Shown: in pieces, positions 11,302-22,809 of the stretch
Layout: each line of letters opens with the position of its first letter
Numbering within the stretch: the first letter of the stretch is position 1
From: Rhyzopertha dominica
Lineage: Eukaryota; Arthropoda; Insecta; Coleoptera; Bostrichidae
Assembly: GCA_025024175.1 (NCBI GenBank)
Contig: QCXZ01000001.1
Span: forward strand, 23,802,942-23,866,941
Direction: 5' to 3'
Length of the DNA stretch: 64,000 nucleotides
The notes under the pieces: model-generated
Database searches by the model: none
What the model was told of the DNA's origin: nothing
What the model saw: only the letters and a program-made list of their open reading frames with translations
Position numbers and translations under genes: made by a program

Positions 11302-11660
11302 CCTACACCTGTCGTGTTTTTTGAGTTTGTTGTTATTTTTTTATGGACAATACCTTTTTACCTGATGTTAGTGACGGTGCTTGTTTGCTACCTTTCATGT
11401 AATTGTATGAAGTAGCCATCCCGCCTGATGAATTTAAAAACTTTTGCATCTTACAACTGGCTTTTTTGCTGTAAGTTGTTTTCTTATTATTTCCATGTAT
11501 TGTATCACACTGGTTTTGTTTGTTCCTTAGTTGTTCTGATGAAGGGCCACTAATTTAGGCCCGAAATATAAACATTTGCAATACTTGCCTTGCCTATTAT
11601 TGCCGCTTACAAGCCGGATACCAAAAAATAAAACAAATTATTATATTATTTAATATTAAA
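11302..11660 (+). repeat. right inverted arm of the Penelope-like element
   Basis: This arm is the inverted counterpart of 10339-10664. It begins near ACCTACACCTGTCGTG and ends near the AT-rich CAAATTATTATATTATT. It retains a complete hammerhead core at about 11528-11577. Confidence 0.75.
11528..11577 (+). ncRNA. hammerhead ribozyme, type I, Penelope-associated
   Basis: The conserved core is complete. CTGATGA lies at 11536-11542, followed by stem II built from GGGCC and GGCCC around an ACTAATTTA loop, then GAAA at 11563-11566. Stem I can form between TGTT just before CTGATGA and AACA at 11571-11574. Between GAAA and stem I there are only four bases (TATA). Helix III would therefore be minimal in a monomer, but ATAT is self-complementary, so two copies could share a helix III as a dimer. 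The predicted cut is just before AACA. Hammerheads with very short helix III are known in the terminal repeats of Penelope-like elements. Activity is inferred, not shown. Confidence 0.75.
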
Positions 11661-13690
11661 AATAATCACCAAATCAAAATGGCATAGTCAGTGCGCAGAT
11701 TCAAAGATTTGGAACTTTGGATAGTAATTCCTTGATAACTGCCGTTGTTTACTTATTTACAACTTCCAAATGTGTTTGAAAGGGTCTCACTGGGTAAGCA
11801 GTTCAGCGAGGCTCTTTGTGTATTGTGAGATGAAAGCAGCAGAACCACAAGAAATTATCGAAAGCCCTTCTGCTGTAGTTGGAAATCTGTTGCCTTTAGA
11901 CTAAAAGAAATTGTATGACATGGCATACAAAAGTTTCAAAATATGTTGTGCTAGAAATTATGTAGAAACAATGACTGAAAACATTTTATTGATATTATTT
12001 GGCTAAAAAGTCAAAACGTTAATGATCAAAGGTTGTTTGAATATATACGACAATGGTGATTATTGGTAAAAATGCCTAGTAGTATTAACTCCCTTTATTT
12101 TTAGGTCGTACTCATTTTGGCAATTAAATGGGCATGCCGTTATGAAGGGTTGACTGTGGTTGATAACACGGCGCAGGCTAAGTATCCCTTAATAAAAGAT
12201 CAAGCTACAAAAAAACATGTATTAACTTAATTAAATGTGTTGTATCGTTGTCACATTAAAAGACCTCTGATAGACAAATTTGGCACTATAATTAATTTTG
12301 TATAATACAAATATTTTAAATAATAATAACTTTCCTGTAGGAACTAAACGAAAATGATCCTGACAGAAGACTCAAGTTTTGATGGATTTACCGACTCATG
12401 TTTTTTGATAAATCGAAATTTTGGTTAAATCATAAGATAAACTGACAAAATTGTCGCTATTTGGCGAACGAATGCACGATCGATAATGGAAGACTACATT
12501 CAATGCCCCCCACAAATCAATGTTTGCGATGGCGGGGGATATTTGCAATTATTACAGGAAGAACTAGTTCCGAATTTAACTATTCTGTATTCTTGTCTCC
12601 TAGAAGGTGATATCGCAAATATGATTTTAACAAGATTCTGCAAGACCTATCCGTGAATGTTTGGATGTAGTATAGACTATTTTTTATGGAAGTACTTGAA
12701 TAGCAAAGTTTCAAAGAGAAAATGAGCACTCGATGAACATGATATGCATTCTAAAAACAGTCAAATACAGGCAGGGTTGTCATTTAGAAAACAGTCGTTT
12801 AGGTTATATCAAATTTGGTACACACTGTATGCATTTTTAAAGACGAAAGATTGTTACTTCTAAGTATGCAAGCATTAAAAATGCATTTCCGTAATGAATT
12901 TAAATTAAAATTACACATTGGTACTATACCCATATAATCATAAACAAGCGAGCAAGTTAGGTCATTAAATACCCAGTACTTTTGATCTGCTTAAAAATGG
13001 ATTCTTTTGCACTTCGACGTAAACGCAAAGGCAAATTTGTAATCAGGCAAACACGGTTCAATTTAAAATTCTTCAGTAAGCCTTATCTGGCACAATAATA
13101 ATATATATTCAATTTTTTATTACAGACTGCCTCCCTTAGCTACTGAAATATCTAAGCTAAAACACGCAATTGTTTCGATACAAACTTGTAAGTATTAATA
13201 AATAAAGAAAAGCTGACTTTCAGGTAAAAGATATGTACGATTAGAACGCTTTGATTCTGTTAAGGCACAAAGTGTTCGTGTTCTGTTTCTAATTTCCGTA
13301 TTCTTAAGTTACAAAATAAATTTAATACACTTTGTATTTGAGCAAAAATTAGCTTTTGTTCAGAAAAGATGGATTGCTACCTCTGGTCTTACTGAGAATC
13401 CAATTATACTATATCGTATATCTCAAGGAATCTTATTAAAAGAACTAGTGGATGCTAGATTGCATTTGCGTTAAAAGTAGTAAATTAACATTAAACGCTG
13501 ACCTTCATTCTTTACTAATTGTTGTTTGAGATGTCATGATGTGCATAATGAATTGCAGGTATACGTAGTTTTGGAACGTCGCTGACGCACTCATTGCCAT
13601 AAATTTAGCGTGTTTCATATTTAATATGTTTAAAAAACTTTTAAAAAACTAATATTTAACTGCGAAACAGGCAAAATATTAATTTGACAG
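11661..13690. other. AT-rich non-coding stretch
   Basis: I see no open frame of note, no splice-bounded coding fragment and no repeat copy that I can name. Confidence 0.35.
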
Positions 13691-14160
13691 AACCCTCCAG
13701 AGTTCCATTACACAAAAAATTGGGCTCGCTACGATTCATTAAACTCATCCAAAATCCATGCATCCGAACCCGTTATTAATTAACGCGTTTGCCGTCGATA
13801 CGCCCATAAAAACCATTTTCCAACGATTGCACGAAAAATTATCCTATCGAATCAGCGACCCAATTACACAGATGTTTTAACCACCCCCGATGATGCGACA
13901 CGGCTATTGAAACACTGCGTTCCACCAGCGACTTCGCAATTCACCCCCGCTTCAAAACACCGCGGTGGTTTTGCAATTTCGTTCAGTGGATTGTGTCGGC
14001 GTGTGCTTCCGACAGTGCGGCTAACCTGTTAACTGTAGGCAACCCCGCAGCATCCGAAGATCGGAAGGCTGCCGCCGCACGTTGCGCACGCCGCTGTACA
14101 CCTCCGATACGCGTATGGACACCTGGATTTTTCATCAGTGTTGTCGAATGTCGCTGAATT
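13690..14160. other. GC-richer block upstream of a small ORF
   Basis: The block is clearly richer in G+C and CpG than its surroundings, especially 13920-14120, and sits directly upstream of the 103-codon frame at 14244. It could be a promoter and 5' leader for that frame, or intronic regulatory DNA of the minus-strand gene. The evidence is compositional only. Confidence 0.3.
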
Positions 14161-14243
14161 CTGTATTATCGAGAAAAACTACCAGTCGATAATTATTATT
14201 AGTACAAATAGTTTTGTTTACCAACTAAAGGTTGCCGTCTAAA

Positions 14244-14552
14244 ATGAGGACCCCCGCTTTATTAGCTGTTATTAAGACTAATAATGGTATTTTAAAGTCT
14301 TCAACCACTTCCACAATCCACGCCCGTTCACCCTGCAATGCATTCAGGCGCGTGCTAGCCCGACGAGCCACCAGGCAGGTGGTCAAGGGCATTTTTGCCA
14401 AAGCTAAAACAGTGCAGTCAAATAAACTTGTCGAAGTTTCCGGGCTGTTATGCCGTGGACTTCGCTATTCTCACGAAGACGTTTCGCCATCCGTAACTGG
14501 TGGCATCGACAGTGCTTCAGGCAACCAGTTAGGAATGGCTCCAGCCAAATGA
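14244..14552 (+). CDS. hypothetical protein, 103 aa, mitochondrial-presequence-like N-terminus
   Basis: I do not recognise this protein. The first ATG in the open frame (14244, context AAAATGAGG) starts 103 residues. The first 65 or so residues contain no Asp or Glu but many Arg, Lys, Ser and Ala (for example FRRVLARRATRQVVKG). That is the make-up of a mitochondrial targeting presequence, though it could equally be a basic nucleic-acid-binding tail. The later part, SGLLCRGLRYSHEDVSP, is more mixed. Codon use is varied and GC-rich, like the block just upstream. CAG|GTGG inside the frame could be a donor, so the product might be spliced. Immediately after the stop begins an AT-rich interspersed repeat (14570 on). 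It is either a nested gene in antisense orientation to the host gene or a chance frame in a GC-rich island. Confidence 0.35.
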   Translation: MRTPALLAVIKTNNGILKSSTTSTIHARSPCNAFRRVLARRATRQVVKGIFAKAKTVQSNKLVEVSGLLCRGLRYSHEDVSPSVTGGIDSASGNQLGMAPAK

Positions 14553-14639
14553 CGACTTTGCTAAACATTTAGGGCAGACAGCGATTACATTTTTTCAGTA
14601 TATTGGAAAGTGGTGTTTTTTTTAGATATCTCGGAAAAT

Positions 14640-15110
14640 GTTGCACCGAAAATTTTTGATACTATTCCTTTAAAGACAATGAAACGGTCAACAAAAATGA
14701 CATTTACATGCAAAAAAAACGCTGCAAATTGAGTCAATACTTCCGCATCAAATTGTCAAAATGATATTTACGCTTTACTTCTTATATTATACAATCAACA
14801 ATGAGGTGTTGAGCTTTTTTTCTCTATACACATTTTTTCTACGACAAACGGTTCTCGTGATATTAGCAAAAATCCATAAACTTTTTAAATCGGTTTTTTT
14901 CTAAATAACTACAAAATTATTAACTGGACAAAAAACTGCAAGAATGCTTTTCGATCAGAAATTTGATATTCTAGGTATATAATAAAATTTTAAAAAAATC
15001 GTGTGGACAGGGTGCAAAATACAGTTTTTTGGAAATATTTCGAAAATGTAATAATTTGTGAGAAATTTTATGTTCTGTCTGCAATTTTTCACTTATTGAG
15101 TATATTAAGT
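14640..15110 (+). repeat. interspersed repeat, copy 1
   Basis: The segment around GCTGCAAATTGAGTCAATA, the following AATTGTCAAAATGA, and the later CTCGTGATATTAGCAAAAAT and AATCGGTTTTTTTC all recur in the same order and orientation at about 63825-64000. The repeat is AT-rich, has no coding frame, and lies directly beside a mariner remnant. I cannot assign a family. Confidence 0.6.
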
Positions 15111-15183
15111 ATTTTCGGAGATGTTTAGGAAAAACCGTTTTTTAAGTGACGATTTTTTGCTAATACGTACGACCGAAATATTG

Positions 15184-15800
15184 TTATAAAATTTGCAAAT
15201 TATATTTACCATTGACCTCCACTCCCAGCAATATATTGCAAAAATAAAATCGGTGCCTAACCAAATTGTTCAAACATTTTAAAACTTTTTCCATATTTTT
15301 TAATAAGAAGAAGTCGCTAGGTGCTAAATAGTGGCTATGAGCAGGTCGGTACGGCATGTAATATACATACATAAATAGCTTTGTGAGCCCTATAATAGTT
15401 GTGCAACAGCAAATTCTTTTTTGGGATGGATTTACCGTATATGTCTGTATTAATCTTATCAGCAATGGGTATACTTTGACTATCCCAAAAGATTGTTGCC
15501 GTTTTTCCCAATAGATTATGTCTTATCCTTTTTGGGTGAAGGGTAACCCTTAGGAGCTTATTTTTTCACTTAAAAACAATACCTTGGTAATAACAGAGAC
15601 CTATTTTCAATATGTAAATACAATTTTTCAACATGTTGAATATTTTCTGCAGTTTGTGCTTCAAGCTTCAAGTGGTCGACCAGACCTGTATCAAGTCTCC
15701 TCCCATCGAAACTGTTTACACCAAAATTTTACTTTAGAATAACTTGACGCATCCTACCCATTCACGGCCACCGTTCCATCATGTACAATTTTGGAACCAT
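15184..15800 (-). mobile_element. mariner-type transposase remnant
   Basis: On the minus strand, from about 15720 down, one reads DGRRLDTGLVDHLK, AQTAENIQHVEKL, GKTATIFWDSQSIP (near 15480) and HYLAPSDFFLLKNMEKVL (near 15320). These match the order of the mariner catalytic domain. The WDS block and the LAPSDFFL block, which precedes a catalytic acid, are still clear. Stops and frameshifts separate them, so the copy is dead. No terminal inverted repeats could be fixed. Confidence 0.7.
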
Positions 15801-15809
15801 TCTCTTCTT

Positions 15810-18800
15810 TTATTAAAAACTTATCACACTACCGTGCTCCACTTTAGTTTCACTCGTTTTTTAACACAAACATATTTGCTGAATTGTTATAAATGATATG
15901 TTTTGAGTGTAATTGACTCTTCGAACTTAAAATATGTCACACATATCTGACAACAAAGACTTACCATTGTGCATCTTTTGTTTGATGACTTCTTACTAAA
16001 CTACATACATACGTGAACTTGTTAGTTTGCATGTTCTTACTTTGGCTAAATTCAAGACATACTGTCGTATTATGCAATCTATGATAACGATCTAGGACAT
16101 CAAAGAGGTTTGTGTAGCACGCTTTGGTCAGAAAAACTATAAGTGAAATCTTATGATAAAAGGATGCGCGTTGTTACGTACTTTTTCGTTGTGCTGACGA
16201 ATGCCCTGTTTCTATGTGTTTTTAATACTTTCTAATTCTAATCTGATGCTTTTCTAGTAGTGAAAGAAAACGTATTTATTCCATTGTAATACGCCATCCT
16301 ACAATTAAATAACATCTGGTCTGGTCAATCCATTCAGATCCTACAACTTTTGTCTAGGAATGCCGAATGAACGCACCAAAGTAGACCAGCCGCCTATAAC
16401 TATGACGTGCCGAATATGTAAAAGTGCAAGCAATAGCCCCCAGCGCTATTAACTATACTTTTATTACGTCAACATACTTTTATGATGTTGGGAAACCNGC
16501 GCCTACTGATTAAGCAGCCAGGCTGAGTTAAAAAATTCACTACTCCGGGAATAAGCATAATCTTAACAGAAATATTAAATGTAAAGGTGACATGCGAAAG
16601 GCAAAACATATATATTATATCATTTAAAGAAGCAGTATCGACAGATTCCATTATATAACAGAAGTGATAGAATGTGATCTGGAAGTCACAGAGAAATCTC
16701 CTTACTAGCGAGTACTGATGGAGTTTTCGATAAGGGTGACCGTGCTTCAAGCATGCTATAAGCATAAAATTGGGATTTACTTATATTTTAGCAATGCTAA
16801 ATAGACCTTAAGGCAGTTAAAAAATAAATGACACATATGTAAATAATTTGAGGTGAAGACATCTCTGACAGAATGTTCAACTCTCAACGCTGTTATTTAA
16901 TATATCGAGAGAAAAAATGTACGAGATAACGGAATTGTTAGAGTTCTAGTTGAATGTAGTGTCAAATACAAAATATACTGTTTGTACTTTGTACGAGTAG
17001 TAGCATATTTGGGTATAGGAAGACTTTTTAATAAGGCCGGCTTGAACAAATAGTTTTCAAGCTGTTTTGCTTTTGACAGTTATAAACAAAAAAAGTGTGC
17101 TATTTTGTACACATAAATACAAAGGTTAATATGTACTAAGTCTGAAACTATTAATATGGAAGTATAGTTAAAGCTGAGTGGCAACTACGTTTCTGAATAA
17201 CTTCTTACCCCAAAATGAATAGAACAGGGATATCGTATTGCAGAAAATAATAACTAGGTTCTAAAACGAATGCAAGAAAAGCTGGACTAGATATACATAA
17301 AGACAAAACAAAGCAGAAGACATGGAGGAGTCAGGAATCGAAGTGTTCCAGTTCCAGAGACAATTTTCGCGTCGCGTGTCTAAAAGACACTCATTTCGTA
17401 ACTTATTGTATAAATAGCTAATTTAGTGTTCTAGAAAATACAAATAATGTATAAAAAATTATTGCCACCGTTCACAATCCGGCAACGTCTTCCCCAAGTA
17501 CGCAAGTATACGGGTCATTCGAAACTGGGTTAGTGGCCGCAAAATATGCACAGAGATGGAGCATTCGATGTTTTACCTCGTTCAAAATTTATCCAATGTC
17601 CCGCTTTTCTANCAGGCAACATCTGTATAAGGGCCGCAGCGAGCGAAATTGAGAATTTGCTAATGCGAAACCGAACGTAAAATATACACAACAGACCTAG
17701 CTTAGGGTGAAAAGGGTTGTTTTATAAAACAACATATGCTGCACAGTCACTGTCGAATCCTTACAGCTTTTTTATAACAGAAATTACTAAATACTGAAAC
17801 ACCAAACAGTGACCGCTTAGTTGGAAAACATAAGCGTTGATAACGCCCCATCATCAATGATTGACAAAGTACATAGAAGAATTGTAAAAAATTTAAATAT
17901 AGTAAATTTAATTAAACACAATTAATGCATATAAATATTCAGACAACGCTGTTATACACGATTCATAACTTAAGATGTACATACTAAATGAAGGGTNTAA
18001 TTAAATAACCAGATTTGTAACAAACAATTTTTTGTAGTCAAGGGCGCGATCTAATCAACAGAGTTTGATACTTAACGATTGTGCTGGTAAAGCTTCAGCA
18101 GTTTTAGCAAAATCTCTTCTAGAGAGGCTTAAGGTAGGATACGTTTAATGTATGGGTATATTCAATAATTTTGCAACTAGAATGAAATATTGACATCGAT
18201 CAATATTCTACTTCTGTAAAAGTTCAGATTTTTATGAAACTATCTAGACTCTACATTACTATTTATGTCTTCTGATATGAGATTTTTTGCTACAATCAAC
18301 GCTACTAAAATAGAAAATTAAGTTTTCCTCATTTTTAAGTGCTAGCAAAAATTCACTGAATTGCCAGTATTATAGAGTATCATTTGAAAAAAAAGCAAGT
18401 GCCGCTACTACCATAACAAACAACATATACAATAAGTCTTAATTAGAAACGATGTTATGTAAGAAGAATTTGTTCAATAGAAAAAAGGTCAAGAAAAACA
18501 ACAATTTCATTAAATTAGACACGCTGCGCGCTGGTATAATGTAGTAAGTGAATCTGAACGTTCAGATAGTCCGAATATGTAGTAAACTTGCAAATATTTG
18601 ATAAAAACGAGGGTTTAATTCAGCATTTAATAATAAAAAAGAAGTAGCTCGTTTTCTATACAAGTTCTATACAAATTTCAAGGTAATTATATGTCAACTA
18701 CATGCAGCAAACGTATTAAGAAGAAAATATCAATATTTTTAATGAAACGCAACACACATCTTTGTCCTATGGAGATTTATAAAGTTTTCTGAAACAGTTG

Positions 18801-20330
18801 TGACGTTGTGGTTATTTATACAGGGCTAGTTTCTTCGAGTGGTGGAGACAGGAAGCAAGGGCTAATAGGGAATATTTGCAGTTTTATGAGCATAAATCAA
18901 TGCACCCTTATATTTTGAAAAAAAAAATTAATTTTGGACATATCTTGTTATTCCTCTAATGTCGATATTTTTGTAAACGCAAAAGTTGTAAAAAATGACG
19001 TTCCCAGTCCAATAATTGACATGTTTATAGAATTTATATAAATTTTATAAATAAAATTTTTTTAGAAAAAAATTAAACAGATATCGTTACGTGTCATAAT
19101 ACAAATGACACAACTGGCAAAATTATTCAAGGTGTAAGTGTAATCTGTCTTTTAAGTTGAAAAAAACGCTATAAGTTTTTTTACAGACGCGTCCACGTTA
19201 AAATAAACTTATTTGCGCCCGTTCTTTAATTGTATACTTAATTTATTCTAATGAATAAGTACAACAAAGTTATTACTTGTTGTTCGTCTCTTCGTAATTC
19301 TATCCCAGTCAGTACATGTCCTGGTTAGTATTTTTTGACTGATTTCATTAAACTTGAATTGTTTTCGATAAAGATGAACATTTCGAAATATTGTTTAAAC
19401 CCTTTGTTGTGAAAACAAGAACAAAAGTAAAAACCCTGCACGTTATTGACCACGAGTGGTGGTATATATCATTATCCAAAACGAGCGACTAAATAATTGA
19501 GATGCGATCGGATCTAATAAGTACAAACGCAGTTGATGTGGAACTTGTTACCAGCGTATGCACTATGCACCATGGGGGTGAATGAGATTACCGAATGCAG
19601 CGTGAGGCTGGTTGAACAGAGTAATCTCAATTTATAGGCGGTGATATTTGTGCTGGCGTAACGTGTTCGCGACGTGGTTCATATTGGAGCGAATATTGAA
19701 CTAGGTTTGCTGGTAAAGGCGCATATAGAGGTTGTATAATGTTCTGGCAACTGGTATTTGATGAATTAACTGCACGTTGCTAGAGCTCAAGCGAAAAACA
19801 TGGTTTTATACGACGTAGTAAATTTCCTTCTTATTAACATAGCTTAACCTTAAACTTAGGTGCACAGAATGTTGTTAAGCAAGTTAAAATAAAACTCGAA
19901 AACTTTGGAATTCCAGATCAGCATTTTGTAAAACTAATGCTTTATAATAAGTTACCAGTAGGTTTATTTTCTATTAACTACAATTGACAGTGTAAACACG
20001 TTACCATAGATATAGTTTTCAACATGTCTTCGTAAAATTTTATTTGTTTTGATATTATTCCATCAGATGCTGCAAAATGTTTATGTGCAGTAAATCATTA
20101 ATTGTCAATACAATAATAGCAAATGATATTAAATGATATTAACGGAACTAAAATACAAAAAAAGTAAGTCAGAACGACTAGTGGCGGTGTATTTGGTACG
20201 TATTTCGAAACCTGATTTGTATCGTTTTGGTATAGATGCACATTTCGATAGTTTTTATACATATCGGTGCAGTAATTATTGAGTGATGCTGTTTTCTCTA
20301 TAGCTGCTGCTATCGGATCTCCACAGGATG
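15810..20330. other. AT-rich non-coding stretch
   Basis: I found no convincing gene or named repeat. About 19540-19760 is richer in G+C than the rest and contains a short inverted pair (TGAGATTAC and GTAATCTCA). AT-rich tracts around 18900-19100 look like old repeat ends but cannot be assigned. Confidence 0.3.
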
Positions 20331-20334
20331 CAAG

Positions 20335-20400
20335 TCTTAAGCAATTTCTGACAGGTCTATAAAAGTGCGCTGGAGCACCGTCTTGCATGAGTTTCATATT
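20335..20400 (-). mobile_element. short IS630/Tc1/mariner-superfamily transposase fragment
   Basis: The minus strand reads MQDGAPAHFYRPVRNCL. This is the QQDGAPAHF block that holds the second catalytic acid in this transposase superfamily. The neighbouring sequence is not recognisable, so only a scrap remains. Confidence 0.5.
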
Positions 20401-20409
20401 TGGACTCTA

Positions 20410-21980
20410 ATTGGTAACCTCTGATCAATCTCTTTTTTTAAGATGTAACTACTAGTTCTGAATCGAAATCGTACGCAATTAGCCAAGTTTTAGAAAAAGG
20501 TACAATATCAATAAATGGTACGTATAGGTTGTTGCAAAAAGCGGTACCTTTTATACAAAAGTGGTACTTTTTGATACAAACCACAACAATTTATGCGAAG
20601 AAAAAGTATTTAAGATTGCCTAATGTCTAATGCGCAAATTCGAGTCGCCTTGAGGGAGATGGAGATGTCTGCAAAACGATGGTTTCCTTTCGGTTTTATT
20701 GCAGATCGGATTAAAGTTTTAACCTTGAGGTCGTTAGCAAGTGCGATTCACATAGGGCGGCCTCAGCTATTCAAAGGATTTTACATTCATTTCAATGTCT
20801 GCTGACATCGTATACCTAAGTGTGTTAAAAAACTAATTCTGTTACCACAAAAGTTACTACCTAATTCAATTAACTGCGTTAACTTTATAATCAAGTCTGC
20901 CTCAGAAACAGGACGGTATTATTTGTGACATAAATTAAGTTAGTATAGAACTACATAATACAGACATTACCAGTTCTTGGTGCTGTTTGTGACATTATCT
21001 TCTGATGTGAAACTTCGCGAGCTATGGAAATTATTATTTAGAGATATGTTCCCGACTGTATGACTGTATAACCTCTATAGCTCAAACGCCGTAAACGTTT
21101 TTCGGAGTCTCAACAATTAATTGCTCTTGGACGCAACTTGGTGGTTGGTATTTATGCTTTCGCTATCAAATATTAAACGTTAACAATCATCACCTTAAAT
21201 TAGCATCAGTAGATTTTACCATAAAAATATACAAACAAAACAACTTCTTAGACTAAGTAATTGAAATGGCTACTGAATTAAAAAACTCCGAAGCTGTGAA
21301 ACGTAATTTAGGTTTGCCGATCGTATACAAATATACTTGTTCATTTACATTTAATAATTACCGGTGGTTGGCTGTATATTCTGATGCTACCCCGCGGTTA
21401 AGGTATTTGATCGTTCATGAGTGAGTAATGTATTGGCAAAAAAACCGACACACCTAGATGATGTTCACCATGGTAACGTCTCTCTGTATTAGGCAGAAAG
21501 GATTTTCAGTTGATTGCTTTAGTGCTATTCGGAAAAAATATGATTACCGATCCGCTCTAATCTTTCTCGAATCAGTAGATTGTGAAATGTGTAGAATTTG
21601 ATCAACAGGTGGCTTGCCGAAGCGGGAAATACAATTACTGTACACGTATAGAAAGCAGTCAAATCATTCATCGTTGGAATTTATTGGAAGTAAATATATG
21701 TAGTTGTGTTTAAATCGTAGAAAACCCCTTTTATACCCTCTTCTGAGTACGAATTAATGTTTTATATTTTTCTTTTACAAATTTACAACATTACTGAAAA
21801 TTCGGTAGTATCCGTTATGCTTATTTTGTAGTAAAATATAAAGTGCTTTCAAGAACGATAATGAACCTTGCGAGATTGAAAATGCAAAGTAATGGTTAAT
21901 TGTTTCTTGTATTTGTAAACTTCAATTACTTGCCTTACTTGTTATTTCATTAAAGTTAATGTAACAAATGTCCAAAATGC
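20410..21980. other. non-coding stretch
   Basis: I see nothing with coding character. A short open frame at 20623-20805 has no recognisable motif. Confidence 0.3.
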
Positions 21981-21984
21981 TTGA

Positions 21985-22800
21985 ATTCGTTTTCAAAAGA
22001 ACCTTCTAACACACATTAACTTTTCTGGAGTAACAGATCTACATGCATCATGTATGTTATTTTCTAAATGTTCTACACTATCAACTGGTGTTTCATAAAT
22101 TTGTTCTTTTACCATTCCCCATAGAAAAAGATCCAGAGCATTAAAGTCTTCTCGGTCGCCAAGGATAAATTGAACCTCTACTTTCCATCGGTTACGTAAT
22201 ACCAAATCAAGATTATTTCACACTCTTCTATGGTAATGCGCTGGTATCCCATTTTGCTAGGGTCACAAAGCTTGTCTCAGTTGTAAATCAGCATTTTCAA
22301 AAAGCACTGGTAAAATGTTTCTTATAAAATTTAAATAACTATTTCCGTTTAAACTATGGCGAAAAAAATAAGGCCCGATGATTTGATTTCCCGATATTTT
22401 GCACCAGACATATGTAGAATGTGGCTGGTTGTAAAATGTTCCTGTCGAATCCAACAAGGATTTTCTAGCGCACAGTAATGCATATTAATTATATACCGGT
22501 TTCTCTTAACACTACCGTCTTTGACTGATGTGGATTTTCATCGATTTTTCCAAAACCATAATGTCATTGTCAGAACATATTGTTAATCTTTCTGTTGACT
22601 TACAATGAGGGTTAGTTTGTTCTGAAAGTAAATTTAAGTCTCTCATAAATTGTGTCGGCAGGAACTGTCCTATTTGGAAAATATTGTCTATATAAACGGG
22701 CAGGGTTTTTATTGCATTCGCCATAAATTAAAATCGTATGACTGTGACTGACAGAATAACCGTCACATTCATTATCAGTCGTGACACACCTTGTATAATT
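21985..22800 (-). mobile_element. transposase remnant, IS630/Tc1/mariner superfamily with DUF4817-type N-terminus
   Basis: Read from 22800 down on the minus strand, the pieces keep the order of a full transposase. ILIYGECNKNPARLYRQYFPNR is the N-terminal helix-turn-helix. IIGPYFFRHSLNGNSYLNF is the segment between the first and second catalytic acids. GIPAHYHRRV is a changed form of the DGAPAHY block, with the catalytic Asp region altered. NALDLFLWGMVKEQIYETPVDS and ACRSVTPEKLMCVRRFF close the C-terminus. Frameshifts and stops occur between pieces. The gene is inactive. It spans about 0.8 kb, less than a complete copy would need, so internal losses are likely. Confidence 0.75.
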
Positions 22801-22809
22801 TAAATTACT

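Larger units (their letters stand above)
10339..11660 (-). mobile_element. Penelope-like element, internally deleted, with inverted terminal arms
   Basis: Two arms of about 330-360 bp lie in inverted orientation at 10339-10664 and 11302-11660 and enclose a coding remnant on the minus strand. Penelope-like elements are known to have terminal repeats in direct or inverted arrangement, and these repeats often carry hammerhead ribozymes. Both traits are present here. The interior retains the end of the reverse transcriptase region and the end of the GIY-YIG endonuclease, joined by a deletion and broken by frameshifts. The element cannot be autonomous. The outer ends are AT-rich (ATAATAATTTG and its complement), and I could not find a clear target duplication. 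Confidence 0.75.
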
